From Rhodobiaceae bacterium (GTDB taxonomy: Bacteria > Pseudomonadota > Alphaproteobacteria > Rhizobiales > Tepidamorphaceae), in contig JACKJR010000005.1 of NCBI GenBank assembly GCA_020637855.1, positions 1 to 64,000 of the forward strand: DNA of 64,000 nucleotides, given 5' to 3'. Below the pieces are notes generated by a model that saw only the letters and a list, made by a program, of their open reading frames with translations, did not search any database and was not told where the DNA came from. Positions 48,639 to 58,005 of the stretch are shown piece after piece. Numbering within the stretch: position 1 is the stretch's first letter; each line of letters starts with the position of its first letter. A program made the position numbers and the translations under genes.

Positions 48639-49688
48639 GTGAAGACCACTTCCATTACCGCTATTGCAGCGTTCGCCATTGCTGGCGCAGTCGTTTCCGC
48701 GCCGGCCATGGCGCGTGACGAGATCCAGATCAAGGGATCGTCCACAGTTCTTCCCTATGCCACGATCGTTGCCGAAGCCTTCGGCGAGAATTTCGATTTC
48801 CCGACCCCGGTCGTCCAGGGCGGCGGTTCGGGTGCCGGCCGCAAGGCGCTGTGCGAGGGTGTCGGCGAGAACACCATCGACATCGCCAACTCTTCGAGCC
48901 GCATCAAGCAGTCCGACATCGACAACTGCAAGGCCAATGGCGTCGATGGCGTCATGGAAGTCCGCATCGGCTATGACGGCATCGTTTTCGCGTCCGATAT
49001 CAACGGCGCAGAGTTCGCGTTCACTCCGTCCGACTGGTACAATGCGCTCGCCGCCAAGGTCGTGAAGGACGGCAAGCTGGTCGACAACACCGCCAAGGCC
49101 TGGAAGGACGTCAACGACGCCCTGCCGGCTCAAGCCATCCTGGCCTTCATCCCCGGCACCAAGCACGGCACCCGCGAAGTCTTCGACGTGAAGGTTCTGG
49201 AAGCCGGCTGTGAAGCCACTGGTGCTTTCGAGATGTTCAAGGAAATGAACGGTGGCGACAAGAAGGCTGCCGGCAAGGCCTGCATCGCGCTTCGCACCGA
49301 CGGCGCTTCGGTCGACATCGACGGTGACTACACCGAGACGCTTGCCCGCCTCGACGCCAACAAGAACGGCATCGGCGTTTTCGGCCTCTCATTCTACGAG
49401 AACAACACCGACAAGCTGCGCGTTGCCACGATGAGCGGTATCACGCCTTCGACCGAAACCATCGCCAAGGGCGAATACCCGGTTTCGCGCCCGCTGTTCT
49501 TCTACGTCAAGCTGGCGCACCTCGGCGTGATCCCCGGCCTGCAGGAGTACATCGACTTCTTCGTCTCCGACGACATGGCAGGCCCTGACGGCCCGCTGGC
49601 CGCCTATGGTCTGGTGTCCGATCCCGAGCTCGCCAAGACCCAGGAAATGGTGGCGAACGGCGGCAAGCCGATGCCCCCGCTCAACTGA
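48639..49688 (+). CDS. pstS: Phosphate ABC transporter substrate-binding protein
   Basis: 349 residues. The GTG at 48639 is chosen because AGGAG lies seven bases upstream and it begins a clean signal peptide (KTTSITAIAAFAIAGAVVS, cut near AMARD); the ATG at 48603 would give an atypical basic extension. Phosphate-binding motifs: IKGSSTVLPYATIVAEAF near the mature N-terminus and GGGSGAGRKALCEG near 57-70 in place of the GSGGG loop. Length and motifs match alphaproteobacterial PstS. First gene of the operon under a PHO box; a UUCG hairpin follows it. Confidence 0.93.
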   Translation: MKTTSITAIAAFAIAGAVVSAPAMARDEIQIKGSSTVLPYATIVAEAFGENFDFPTPVVQGGGSGAGRKALCEGVGENTIDIANSSSRIKQSDIDNCKANGVDGVMEVRIGYDGIVFASDINGAEFAFTPSDWYNALAAKVVKDGKLVDNTAKAWKDVNDALPAQAILAFIPGTKHGTREVFDVKVLEAGCEATGAFEMFKEMNGGDKKAAGKACIALRTDGASVDIDGDYTETLARLDANKNGIGVFGLSFYENNTDKLRVATMSGITPSTETIAKGEYPVSRPLFFYVKLAHLGVIPGLQEYIDFFVSDDMAGPDGPLAAYGLVSDPELAKTQEMVANGGKPMPPLN

Positions 49689-49704
49689 GCTGAATAAGCC
49701 TTCG

Positions 49705-49735
49705 GGGCGGTGCCTTCGGGTGCCGCCCGTTTCAT
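49705..49735 (+). terminator. UUCG-capped hairpin between pstS and pstC
   Basis: GGGCGGTGCC-TTCG-GGTGCCGCCC (49705-49728) forms a ten-pair stem (two wobble pairs) with a C(UUCG)G tetraloop, followed by GTTTCATTT. It likely causes partial termination or protects the 3' end of a pstS-only message, so binding protein is made in excess over membrane parts. Confidence 0.6.
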
Positions 49736-49772
49736 TTAGTCGATTTAAAGTTCACTTAGCGCAGGTTTTCCA

Positions 49773-51233
49773 ATGAATACGGGCCTTCTTGTCCTGGCCG
49801 TCCTGGTTATCGCTATAGCGGGGTTCATCCTGGGGCGACGCCACTCGCTGGTCACGGCCAATGGCGATATTCGCAACCTGCATTCTTTGCCCGGATACCA
49901 TGGGCAATCGGTTTTCATTTTTGCTGCGGCACCGGCCCTCCTGCTGGTGTGCGTATGGCTGCTCGCGCAGCCCCTCGTCATCGAAAGCCGGGTGTCTTCG
50001 ATGATCGAACCCTCGGATATCCCTTCGGGCAGCACCCTTGGTCTCGTGATGGCCGATGTGCGCCGGATTTCCGATGGTCTTGACGTGGCCGTTGCGCAGG
50101 GTGCCCTGACCGAAGCTCAGATCGATAACATGCGCGCCGATCTTACCGATGTCCGCAGCCGTCTTGCAGATGTCGGCATCGCCGTGGGGTCAAACGTCAG
50201 CCAGAACGTCTTTCTCGCGGCCAAGGAATTCCGCGCGCTGAACGGCATCGGCCGGATCGCGATGGCGATTGCCGGGCTTGCACTCGCATTGGCGGGCGCC
50301 GCTTTCGCCTATTCGAGAATCACGCCGCGCTACCGCGCGCGTAATGTCTCCGAGGGGGCGATCAAGGCTCTGATGATCCTGTCGTCCACCGTCGCTATCC
50401 TGACGACGCTGGGCATTGTCCTGTCGCTTGTGTTTGAAACGGTGCATTTCTTCCGCCTCTATCCGGCACAGAATTTCTTCTTCAATTTCACCTGGAACCC
50501 GCAGTTCCGCGGCGGTTCCGATCTGGGCATCATCCCGCTTCTGTGGGGCACGCTCTACGTCTCGTTCACTGCCCTGGCGGTGGCGGTACCGATCGGGCTT
50601 CTGTCCGCGATCTATCTTGCCGAATACGCATCAAGTACCGTGCGGTCGGTGGCCAAGCCGACCATTGAACTTCTCGCCGGCATCCCGACCATCGTCTACG
50701 GCCTGTTCGCGCTCATCACGGTTGGCCCGATGCTGCGCGATTATTTCGCCCAGCCACTGGGGCTGGGCTCCTCCTCCTCTTCGGTGATGACGGCTGGCCT
50801 CGTGATGGGGATCATGGTGATCCCGTTCATTTCCTCTTTGTCCGACGACGTCATCAACGCGGTGCCGCAGGCCATGCGCGATGGTTCTCTGGGTTTGGGC
50901 GCCACAAGGTCGGAAACCGTGAAGAAGGTGATCCTGCCCGCAGCATTGCCGGGCATTGTCGGCGCCATCCTGCTGGCCGCCAGCCGCGCCATCGGCGAAA
51001 CGATGATCGTGGTCATGGGTGCGGGCGCTGCCGCCAAGCTCAGCGTCAATCCGTTCGAGGCGATGACGACAATCACCGTGAAGATCGTCAGTCAGCTGAC
51101 CGGCGACACCGAATTCGCCTCACCCGAAACGCTCGTCGCCTTCGCTCTTGGCCTGTCGCTCTTCGTGGTGACGCTGGGACTGAACGTCGTTGCACTCTAT
51201 GTCGTGCGCAAATACCGGGAGCAGTACGAATAA
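49773..51233 (+). CDS. pstC: Phosphate ABC transporter permease, long form
   Basis: 486 residues, longer than E. coli PstC (319). The N-terminal 215 residues add two helices and a soluble domain (VMADVRRISDGLDVAVAQGALTEAQ), then six permease helices follow. EAA loop VPQAMRDGSLGLGATRSETVKKVILP near 365-390. Extended PstC forms are normal in Alphaproteobacteria. Its TAA overlaps pstA's ATG by one base. Confidence 0.93.
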   Translation: MNTGLLVLAVLVIAIAGFILGRRHSLVTANGDIRNLHSLPGYHGQSVFIFAAAPALLLVCVWLLAQPLVIESRVSSMIEPSDIPSGSTLGLVMADVRRISDGLDVAVAQGALTEAQIDNMRADLTDVRSRLADVGIAVGSNVSQNVFLAAKEFRALNGIGRIAMAIAGLALALAGAAFAYSRITPRYRARNVSEGAIKALMILSSTVAILTTLGIVLSLVFETVHFFRLYPAQNFFFNFTWNPQFRGGSDLGIIPLLWGTLYVSFTALAVAVPIGLLSAIYLAEYASSTVRSVAKPTIELLAGIPTIVYGLFALITVGPMLRDYFAQPLGLGSSSSSVMTAGLVMGIMVIPFISSLSDDVINAVPQAMRDGSLGLGATRSETVKKVILPAALPGIVGAILLAASRAIGETMIVVMGAGAAAKLSVNPFEAMTTITVKIVSQLTGDTEFASPETLVAFALGLSLFVVTLGLNVVALYVVRKYREQYE

Positions 51234-52588
51234 TGACCGAGATTTCCGCCTCCGCCCCGGTTGGCACGGACAACGATGCAACCAGGCCCAAGCGCCGCGA
51301 TATCGGCATCAAGCGCCGCTATGCCGCTGAAAACCGGTTCCGGGCTTTGGGCATCGGTGCCGTCAGCATCGCTGTGCTGGCATTGGTGTTCCTGCTGATT
51401 TCGATCCTGTCGAACGGGTTGAGTGCCTTTCGCCAGACTTTTGTCGCGTTCGATGTGACGCTTGATGCTGCTGTGCTCGATAAGGCCGGCAATCGCGATC
51501 CCGCCGAAATGGCGAAAGTCACCACGATCGGTTACGGCAACCTGCTGAAAAAGGCGCTGGCAGCTGATCTGGAGGCCCGGGGTGTTTCGACCGAAGGTAT
51601 TTCCTCCAAGGAGATCGCGGGCCTGTTGTCCAAGGAAGCGCCCGCACAGTTGCGCAACCGTGTGCTCGCAGATCCCGGTCTTGTCGGCCAGACGATCAGC
51701 TTCAAGACCTATGCTACCGGTCGTATCGACGGTTACTACAAGGGCCGGGTCACGATGGAGAGCGCCGCGCTCGACAGCAATGTGAGCCCCGAACAACTCA
51801 CGTTAGCAGACCGGATGCGCGGGGCAGGCATGCTGACTGTCGGCTTCAACACCGGCTTCCTGTTCGGCCCGGACGCTTCCGAATTGCGGCCCGAGGCCGC
51901 CGGCCTCGGCATCGCGATCCTTGGTTCGGCCTACATGATGATCCTGGTTCTGGTCATGTCGCTGCCGCTCGGCATCGCAGCCTCCATCTACCTGGAGGAA
52001 TTCGCTCCGCAGAACCGCTTCACCGATCTGATCGAGGTGAACATCAACAATCTGGCGGCGGTTCCATCGATCGTGTTCGGCCTGCTTGGCCTTGCGATCT
52101 TCATCAACTTTGCCGGTCTGCCGCAGTCAGCGCCCGTGGTCGGTGCACTGGTGCTGACGCTGATGACCCTGCCGACGATCATCATCGCAACGCGTGCCGC
52201 GCTGAAGGCGGTCCCGCCCTCGATCCGCGAGGCGGCCCTTGGTATCGGCGCTTCGAAGATGCAGGCGATTTTCCATCATGTCCTACCGCTGGCGATGCCA
52301 GGTATCCTGACCGGCACCATCATCGGTCTGGCTCAGGCGCTCGGCGAAACCGCGCCGCTGCTGCTGATCGGCATGGTGGCTTTCGTCCGCGATTTTCCCG
52401 CTGCGCCCCCGGAAGGATTCTTCGATCCCGCCGCAGCGCTTCCCGTTCAGGTCTACAACTGGACGCAGCGCGCCGACCCGGCTTTCGTCGAGCGCGCTTC
52501 CGGCGCGATCATCGTGCTTTTGGTGTTCCTGTTCCTGATGAACCTGATCGCCATCGTCCTGCGCCGGCAGTTCGAGCGCCGTTGGTAA
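51233..52588 (+). CDS. pstA: Phosphate ABC transporter permease, long form with DUF3333-like N-terminus
   Basis: 451 residues, with an N-terminal DUF3333-type segment (RRYAAENRFRALGIGAVSIAVLALVFLL) and a periplasmic insert of about 130 residues before the five to six permease helices. EAA loop VPPSIREAALGIGASKMQAIFHHVLP near 325-350. Pairs with PstC to import phosphate. Follows pstC with one-base overlap. Confidence 0.93.
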   Translation: MTEISASAPVGTDNDATRPKRRDIGIKRRYAAENRFRALGIGAVSIAVLALVFLLISILSNGLSAFRQTFVAFDVTLDAAVLDKAGNRDPAEMAKVTTIGYGNLLKKALAADLEARGVSTEGISSKEIAGLLSKEAPAQLRNRVLADPGLVGQTISFKTYATGRIDGYYKGRVTMESAALDSNVSPEQLTLADRMRGAGMLTVGFNTGFLFGPDASELRPEAAGLGIAILGSAYMMILVLVMSLPLGIAASIYLEEFAPQNRFTDLIEVNINNLAAVPSIVFGLLGLAIFINFAGLPQSAPVVGALVLTLMTLPTIIIATRAALKAVPPSIREAALGIGASKMQAIFHHVLPLAMPGILTGTIIGLAQALGETAPLLLIGMVAFVRDFPAAPPEGFFDPAAALPVQVYNWTQRADPAFVERASGAIIVLLVFLFLMNLIAIVLRRQFERRW

Positions 52589-52621
52589 GATGTAACAAGA
52601 GAGTTTGAGAGGATTCACGCG

Positions 52622-53446
52622 ATGAGCGTAGCCGAAGCCGAGAAAACACGGGAACGCTGGCAAACGGTGATGAGCGGCCCTGCGCCGGAGCACATCAAGA
52701 TGCATACGCGTGACGTTTGCGTCTTCTACGGCGCCAAGCAGGCCCTGTTCGATGTGGACCTTGATATCGGCGAGCGTGAGGTGACAGCCCTGATCGGCCC
52801 GTCCGGTTGCGGCAAGTCGACCTATCTGCGCTGCCTTAACCGGATGAACGACACCATCGACATTTGCCGCGTGACCGGCAAGATCGAACTTGAGGGAGAG
52901 GACATCTACGCCCCCAGCATCGATGTTGTCGAATTGCGCGCCCGCGTCGGCATGGTATTTCAGAAGCCGAACCCCTTCGCCAAGTCGATCTTCGACAACG
53001 TCGCCTACGGCCCGCGCATTCACGGGCTCGCGGGCAGCAAATCCGACCTTGAGGACATTGTCGTCTCCAGCCTCAAGAAGGCAGGTCTTTACAACGAGGT
53101 TTCCGATCGCTTGCATGAGCCCGGCACCGGTCTTTCCGGCGGCCAGCAGCAGCGCCTTTGCATCGCCCGGGCCATCGCCGTGAATCCGGAAGTCATTCTT
53201 ATGGACGAGCCGTGCTCGGCACTTGATCCGATCGCGACCGCCAAGGTCGAGGAACTGATCGACGAACTGCGCGAGAACTACTCGATCGTTATCGTCACTC
53301 ACTCGATGCAGCAGGCAGCCCGCGTTTCGCAGCGAACCGCATTCTTTCACTTAGGCATTCTCGTCGAGGTGGGTGATACCGATCGCATGTTCACCAATCC
53401 ACAGGACCAGCGGACCCAGGATTACATCACCGGCCGCTTCGGCTAA
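52622..53446 (+). CDS. pstB: Phosphate ABC transporter ATP-binding protein
   Basis: 274 residues. Walker [20 protein letters not shown] near 58-76, Q-loop [20 protein letters not shown], signature [16 protein letters not shown], Walker [18 protein letters not shown]-loop [12 protein letters not shown], and the PstB-typical TAFFHLG near the end. Energises the PstCA channel and signals with PhoU to PhoR. 33 bases after pstA. Confidence 0.95.
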   Translation: MSVAEAEKTRERWQTVMSGPAPEHIKMHTRDVCVFYGAKQALFDVDLDIGEREVTALIGPSGCGKSTYLRCLNRMNDTIDICRVTGKIELEGEDIYAPSIDVVELRARVGMVFQKPNPFAKSIFDNVAYGPRIHGLAGSKSDLEDIVVSSLKKAGLYNEVSDRLHEPGTGLSGGQQQRLCIARAIAVNPEVILMDEPCSALDPIATAKVEELIDELRENYSIVIVTHSMQQAARVSQRTAFFHLGILVEVGDTDRMFTNPQDQRTQDYITGRFG

Positions 53447-53471
53447 GCGCCTGACGCCAGGGAGAGACTTC

Positions 53472-54191
53472 ATGACCGACCACATCGTCACGCGTTACGA
53501 CAACGAGTTGCGTGAACTGGCAGTCCGTATCACGCAGATGGGCGGCCTGTGCGAGATGGCGCTGACCGAAGCGACTGCCGCAATCAAGAAGCAGGATACC
53601 GAATCAGCCCTCAAGATCATCGACAACGACGTTCGTATCGATGACCTCGAACGCGAAACCGAGGAACTGGCGATTCATCTGATCGCCAGGCGTCAGCCGA
53701 TGGCAAATGATCTCAGGGAGATCGTTGCTGCGGTGAAGATCGCCGCCGATCTGGAGCGGATCGGCGATCTCGCCAAGAACATCGCCAAACGCGCCGTCGC
53801 GCTGCAAGACCAGTCGCAGCCCGCCCGCATCATACGCGGTCTCGATCATATATCCGAAATTGCACTGCATCAGCTCACCGACGTGCTCGATGCCTATACC
53901 CGCCGTGATGCCGAAATGGCGATGAAAGTCTGGCATCGCGACAGCGATCTGGATGCCGTCTACACCTCGATCTTCCGCGAACTGCTCACCTACATGATGG
54001 AGGACCCGCGCAACATTACGCTGTGCACCCACCTCCTGTTTGCGGCCAAGAACATCGAACGCATCGGCGATCACGCCACCAACATCGCCGAAACCATTCA
54101 TTACGTCGCGACCGGTGAAACACTTGCTGGCGAACGGCCCAAGAGTGATGAGTCGAGCCTCGCGACGGTATCTGCGGAGGCGGATGATTGA
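53472..54191 (+). CDS. phoU: Phosphate transport/Pho regulon modulator
   Basis: 239 residues of two three-helix PhoU repeats. Each repeat has the metal-binding E/DxxxD pattern: KIAADLERIGDLAKNIAKRA near 96-115 and LLFAAKNIERIGDHATNIAE near 193-212. Links PstB activity to PhoR inhibition. ATG at 53472 follows GGGAGAG; the frame's earlier start within pstB is discarded. Confidence 0.95.
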   Translation: MTDHIVTRYDNELRELAVRITQMGGLCEMALTEATAAIKKQDTESALKIIDNDVRIDDLERETEELAIHLIARRQPMANDLREIVAAVKIAADLERIGDLAKNIAKRAVALQDQSQPARIIRGLDHISEIALHQLTDVLDAYTRRDAEMAMKVWHRDSDLDAVYTSIFRELLTYMMEDPRNITLCTHLLFAAKNIERIGDHATNIAETIHYVATGETLAGERPKSDESSLATVSAEADD

Positions 54192-54223
54192 GCGCCCCGC
54201 ACCACATCGATGGAACCGCACAG

Positions 54224-54922
54224 ATGACGGCCACGATCCTGATCGTCGAAGACGAGGAAGCCCTCACGCTGATGCTTCGCTATAACCTGGAAGCCGAAGG
54301 CTTCAGGGTTGAATCCGTAGCCCGCGGCGATGAAGCTGAGACGCGCCTGAAGGAATGGGTCCCGGACCTTCTCCTGCTCGACTGGATGCTGCCCGGCCTG
54401 TCGGGGATCGAGCTTTGCCGCCGCTTGCGCGCGCGCACCGAAACCCAGCGCCTGCCGATCATCATGCTGACGGCGCGAGGCGAGGAAAGCGAGCGCATTC
54501 GCGGTCTTGCTACCGGTGCCGATGACTATGTGGTCAAGCCGTTTTCGATCCCCGAACTCATGGTGCGGATCAAGGCGATGCTGCGCCGCTCCCGCCCCGA
54601 GCTGATGTCGGATGTGCTCTCCGCCGGTGATATTACCCTCAACCGGGAAACCCACCGCGTCGAGCGTTCAGGCCGTGAGATCCATCTCGGGCCAACTGAA
54701 TTCCGCCTGCTGGAATTTCTCATGCGCTCGCCCGGACGCGTCTTCACCCGCGAGCAGCTTCTCGACGGTGTCTGGGGGCGCGACGTTTATGTCGACGAGC
54801 GCACGGTCGATGTCCATGTCGGGCGGCTGCGCAAGGCGATCAATCGTGCCCGCACCAAAGATCCCATCCGCACGGTGCGCGGTACAGGCTATGCCTTTGA
54901 CGAACGCTTCGCGTCTGCCTGA
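54224..54922 (+). CDS. phoB: Phosphate regulon response regulator
   Basis: 232 residues. Receiver domain with phosphorylated D53 (LLLLDWMLPG), acidic E9-D10, and switch K near 104 (DYVVKPFSIPELM); OmpR-type winged-helix effector domain about 130-230 (LGPTEFRLLEFLMRSPGRVFTREQLLDGVWG). Activates genes with PHO boxes such as pstS here. ATG at 54224 gives the usual length; a TTG at 54188 overlapping the phoU stop is possible but gives an odd N-terminus. Confidence 0.94.
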   Translation: MTATILIVEDEEALTLMLRYNLEAEGFRVESVARGDEAETRLKEWVPDLLLLDWMLPGLSGIELCRRLRARTETQRLPIIMLTARGEESERIRGLATGADDYVVKPFSIPELMVRIKAMLRRSRPELMSDVLSAGDITLNRETHRVERSGREIHLGPTEFRLLEFLMRSPGRVFTREQLLDGVWGRDVYVDERTVDVHVGRLRKAINRARTKDPIRTVRGTGYAFDERFASA

Positions 54923-54932
54923 AGGTGGTGCG

Positions 54933-55436
54933 TCAGTCCCGGTCCCGCTCCCGGCGCCGGTCATTGCTGGGCTGGTAAGCGATTTTTGCGTGATCGTTGC
55001 AATAGGGACCGCCAGGCCCGGAATGGCGTCCGCAGAAATAAAAGTCGGAGTGCGTCGGGTCGCCGACCGGCCATTTGCACCGGTGCTCGTTGAGCTCGAG
55101 GATCGTGGCCCGATCCTCGACCGGAATAACGATTTCAGCAAGCACGGGCCGTGGCGGCGCAACCACCACAGGCTCGGCGTCTTCCTCCATCCGCAGGGCG
55201 GCATTGCCGGAAAACTGAGGCAAACGAGGTGTCGGCTTCGGCGCGCGTGGCTTGGCACGCGGACGCGGCGTCGAAGAGCGGGTGCTCTTGGCACGGCCGG
55301 CAAGGCCGAGGCGATGCACTTTGCCGATCACCGCATTGCGGGTTACGCCGCCGAGCTCAGCCGCGATCTGGCTGGCGCTCAAGCCCTCTGCCCAGAGTTT
55401 CTTCAGCAGTTCGACTCGTTCGTCGGTCCATCCCAT
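54933..55436 (-). CDS. gcrA: GcrA-family cell-cycle regulator
   Basis: 167 residues. N-terminal DNA-binding region MGWTDERVELLKKLWAEG and SASQIAAELGGVTRNAVIGKVHRLGL (1-48), a basic Pro/Ala-rich linker, and the sigma70-contacting C-terminal domain with conserved cysteines (EHRCKWPVGDP, FCGRH, PYCNDHAKIAYQP). GcrA works with sigma70 at CcrM-methylated GAnTC promoters in Alphaproteobacteria. Convergent with phoB, ten bases apart. Confidence 0.95.
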   Translation of the reverse strand: MGWTDERVELLKKLWAEGLSASQIAAELGGVTRNAVIGKVHRLGLAGRAKSTRSSTPRPRAKPRAPKPTPRLPQFSGNAALRMEEDAEPVVVAPPRPVLAEIVIPVEDRATILELNEHRCKWPVGDPTHSDFYFCGRHSGPGGPYCNDHAKIAYQPSNDRRRERDRD

Positions 55437-55897
55437 GGATCAGTCTCCTTGCCGCATTCAGGCGGCGGAAATCCGGGCCATGGATGGAATCCGTCTCCGC
55501 ACGCGATCCGTGACCTGGATGCGTCCTGACGAATACTTGAGGCTGGAACTGTCCGCCGCACTAGATATGGTGTGCTTAATAAAAACTTACCTCATCGCTG
55601 GACTCGCCCGCAAGAGTCCTCGTGCAAACGATTTCGTCTTTTCCCCAAACTTGCGTTCTCGCAACGTCAGGGCAGTGGACAACTGCACTACGGAGAATGT
55701 GGCTGCCGGGGCGGTCCGGGCTCTGCCTGCGAATTGACTTGCTGAGCGATAACAATAAAATAGCTCCTCTTCGCTGCGCCGCCCGCCGGGGCGGCGTCTT
55801 TCGTTTTGGGCAGCAATCCGCATAGCGCCTGCCCGGGAAAAATATCTGCCAGCTACGCGCATTGTGCGTGTTTGGCGGGCTGTGGAGGACATTCGCG
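55437..55897. other. 461-base spacer between gcrA and argD, structured
   Basis: No convincing coding frame. The region has a run of stem-loops and a terminator-like hairpin (see the sRNA candidate). The first 120 bases, next to gcrA, probably hold its promoter; the last 90 hold the argD leader with GGAGG at 55884-55888. Confidence 0.5.
55575..55808 (+). ncRNA. Candidate small RNA upstream of argD
   Basis: A possible promoter lies just upstream (TTGAGG near 55539, CTAGAT near 55562, spacing about 18). The predicted RNA has consecutive stems: GGACTC/GAGTCC near 55602-55619, TTGCG/CGCAA near 55650-55665, GCAGT/ACTGC near 55671-55687, and a terminator GCCGCCC/GGGCGGC at about 55780-55797 followed by GTCTTTCGTTTT. 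Several stems plus a terminator without any coding frame support an independent sRNA; a long structured argD leader with attenuation is the alternative. I cannot assign a known family. Confidence 0.4.
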
Positions 55898-57094
55898 GTG
55901 ATTACGCCCCTGTTGCCGACCTATGCGCGGGCCGACCTTGCATTCGAGCGGGGCGAGGGCGCGCGCGTCTACACGGAGGACGGCACCGAGTTCCTCGATT
56001 TCTCCGCCGGCATCGCGGTCAATTCGCTGGGCCACGCCCACCCGCATCTCGTCGCGGCATTGTGCGAACAGGCACAGAAACTCTGGCACACGTCCAATGC
56101 CTTCCGCATTTCCCAACAGGAACGTCTGGCAGAACGTCTTGCTGCGGCGACCTTCGCCGACACGATGTTCATCACCAATTCCGGCACGGAAGCGATCGAA
56201 TGCGCGATCAAGATGGCGCGCCGCTATCACTGGTCGAAGGGCCATCCGGAACGGTATCGGCTGATCACGTTCGAGGGTGCTTTCCACGGGCGTACGCTCG
56301 CCGCGATTGCCGCTGGCGGACAGGAAAAATATCTCGAAGGCTTCGGCCCCGCCGTGGAAGGCTTCGATCAGGTCGCGTTTGGCGACATAGACGCGGTGAA
56401 GGCTGCCATCGGACCGGAGACGGCGGGTATTCTCGTCGAGCCCGTGCAGGGTGAGGGCGGGTTGCGCACACTTTCCGTGATGGCCCTGCGCGCCTTGCGT
56501 GATCTGTGCGACGAGAACGGGATTCTTCTCGTTCTCGACGAAATCCAGTGCGGTGTTGGCCGTACCGGCCATCTGTTTGCCCACGAGCCAAGCGGCGTCA
56601 CGCCGGATATCATGGCGATCGCCAAGGGTATTGGCGGAGGCTTCCCGATCGGTGCCTGCCTTGCGAGCGAAGAGGCCGCCAGCGGTATGGTGGCGGGAAC
56701 CCATGGTTCGACATTCGGCGGCAACCCGCTGGCGTGCGCCGTAGGCAACGCGGTCCTGGACGTCGTTCTGGGTGAAGGTTTTCTGCAGCACGTCCGCGAT
56801 GTGTCCCTGCGTCTGCGTCAGGGGCTGGCGGCTTTGCAGGACGCCCATCCCGAAGCGATCGAGGAAATCCGCGGAGAGGGGCTGATGCTTGGCATCAAGT
56901 GCAAGGTTCCCAACAAGGATGTGCTTGCCGAACTGCGTGAACGTCGCATGCTGGCTGTTGCGGCAGGCGACAACGTTGTGCGCCTGCTCCCCCCGCTGAT
57001 CATCGATGAAACCGACGTTGCCGACGCGCTTGAACGGCTTGATGGCGCCTTTGCCGCCGTTGAAGCCGCAGCAGCTCCGGGAGATGCGGCATGA
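55898..57094 (+). CDS. argD: Acetylornithine aminotransferase
   Basis: 398 residues; PLP enzyme making N-acetylornithine in arginine synthesis. Class III motifs: [20 protein letters not shown] near 88-107, FHGRT near 129, [13 protein letters not shown] near 213-225, and the PLP lysine K243 ([14 protein letters not shown]). GTG at 55898 follows GGAGG and gives the usual length; longer frames from 55862 add an unlikely N-terminus. Its stop overlaps argF by four bases. Confidence 0.93.
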   Translation: MITPLLPTYARADLAFERGEGARVYTEDGTEFLDFSAGIAVNSLGHAHPHLVAALCEQAQKLWHTSNAFRISQQERLAERLAAATFADTMFITNSGTEAIECAIKMARRYHWSKGHPERYRLITFEGAFHGRTLAAIAAGGQEKYLEGFGPAVEGFDQVAFGDIDAVKAAIGPETAGILVEPVQGEGGLRTLSVMALRALRDLCDENGILLVLDEIQCGVGRTGHLFAHEPSGVTPDIMAIAKGIGGGFPIGACLASEEAASGMVAGTHGSTFGGNPLACAVGNAVLDVVLGEGFLQHVRDVSLRLRQGLAALQDAHPEAIEEIRGEGLMLGIKCKVPNKDVLAELRERRMLAVAAGDNVVRLLPPLIIDETDVADALERLDGAFAAVEAAAAPGDAA

Positions 57095-58005
57095 CCTCAC
57101 CCCGACACTTTCTCGACCTGCATGAACTGCCCGCCGACGAGCTGCGGCTGATCCTGGACGCCGGCCACCGGATCAAGGCGAATGGCCGCGATGAGAAGCC
57201 ACTCGTGGATAAGGTGCTGGCGATGATCTTCGAGCGTCCCTCGACGCGCACCCGTGTGTCCTTTGATGTCGGCATGCGTCAGCTTGGCGGCGAGACGCTC
57301 TATCTCACGGCAGATGAAATGCAGCTTGGCCGCGGCGAGACGATCAGCGATACGGCGAAGGTGCTGTCGCGCTATGTCGATGCGATCATGATCCGCATCC
57401 TCGACCATGACGCGCTGACGGAATTGGCCGAGAGCGCAACCGTGCCCGTTATCAATGGCCTGACCCGCAAGTCCCATCCCTGCCAGATCATGGCGGATGT
57501 GATGACCTTCGAGGAGCACAAGGGTCCCATTCGTGGCCGCACGGTTGCATGGACCGGTGACAGCAACAACGTCACCGCCTCATGGGTTCATGCCGCGCAA
57601 CGCTTCGACTTCGCACTGCGTATCGCAGCACCCGAAGAACTGCGCCCGTCGCAGGAACTGGTGGATTGGGCCGCCGGCAATGGCGCTGAGGTCAGCGTGA
57701 CAGACGATCCGTTCGAAGCGGTGAAGGGCGCCGACTGCGTGGTGACCGATACATGGGTTTCCATGGGAGACACCGAAGGTCAGCGCCGGCACAACATGCT
57801 CAAGCCCTATCAGGTCAATGACAAACTGATGGCGGAAGCCGCTCCCGATGCGATCTTCATGCATTGCCTGCCTGCCCATCGTGGCGAGGAGGTCACGGAC
57901 TCGGTTATGGACGGCCCGCAGTCGGTCGTTTTCGACGAGGCCGAAAACCGCATGCATGCGCAAAAAGGCATCCTTGCCTGGTGCTTCGGGCAGGTGTCTG
58001 CGTGA
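57091..58005 (+). CDS. argF: Ornithine carbamoyltransferase
   Basis: 304 residues. Carbamoyl-phosphate loop STRTR at 51-55 ([13 protein letters not shown]), ornithine-side motif [17 protein letters not shown] near 120-135, DTWVSMGD near 220-227, and HCLP at 258-261. Makes citrulline from ornithine. Middle gene of argD-argF-hslO, overlapping both neighbours. Confidence 0.95.
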   Translation: MTSPRHFLDLHELPADELRLILDAGHRIKANGRDEKPLVDKVLAMIFERPSTRTRVSFDVGMRQLGGETLYLTADEMQLGRGETISDTAKVLSRYVDAIMIRILDHDALTELAESATVPVINGLTRKSHPCQIMADVMTFEEHKGPIRGRTVAWTGDSNNVTASWVHAAQRFDFALRIAAPEELRPSQELVDWAAGNGAEVSVTDDPFEAVKGADCVVTDTWVSMGDTEGQRRHNMLKPYQVNDKLMAEAAPDAIFMHCLPAHRGEEVTDSVMDGPQSVVFDEAENRMHAQKGILAWCFGQVSA

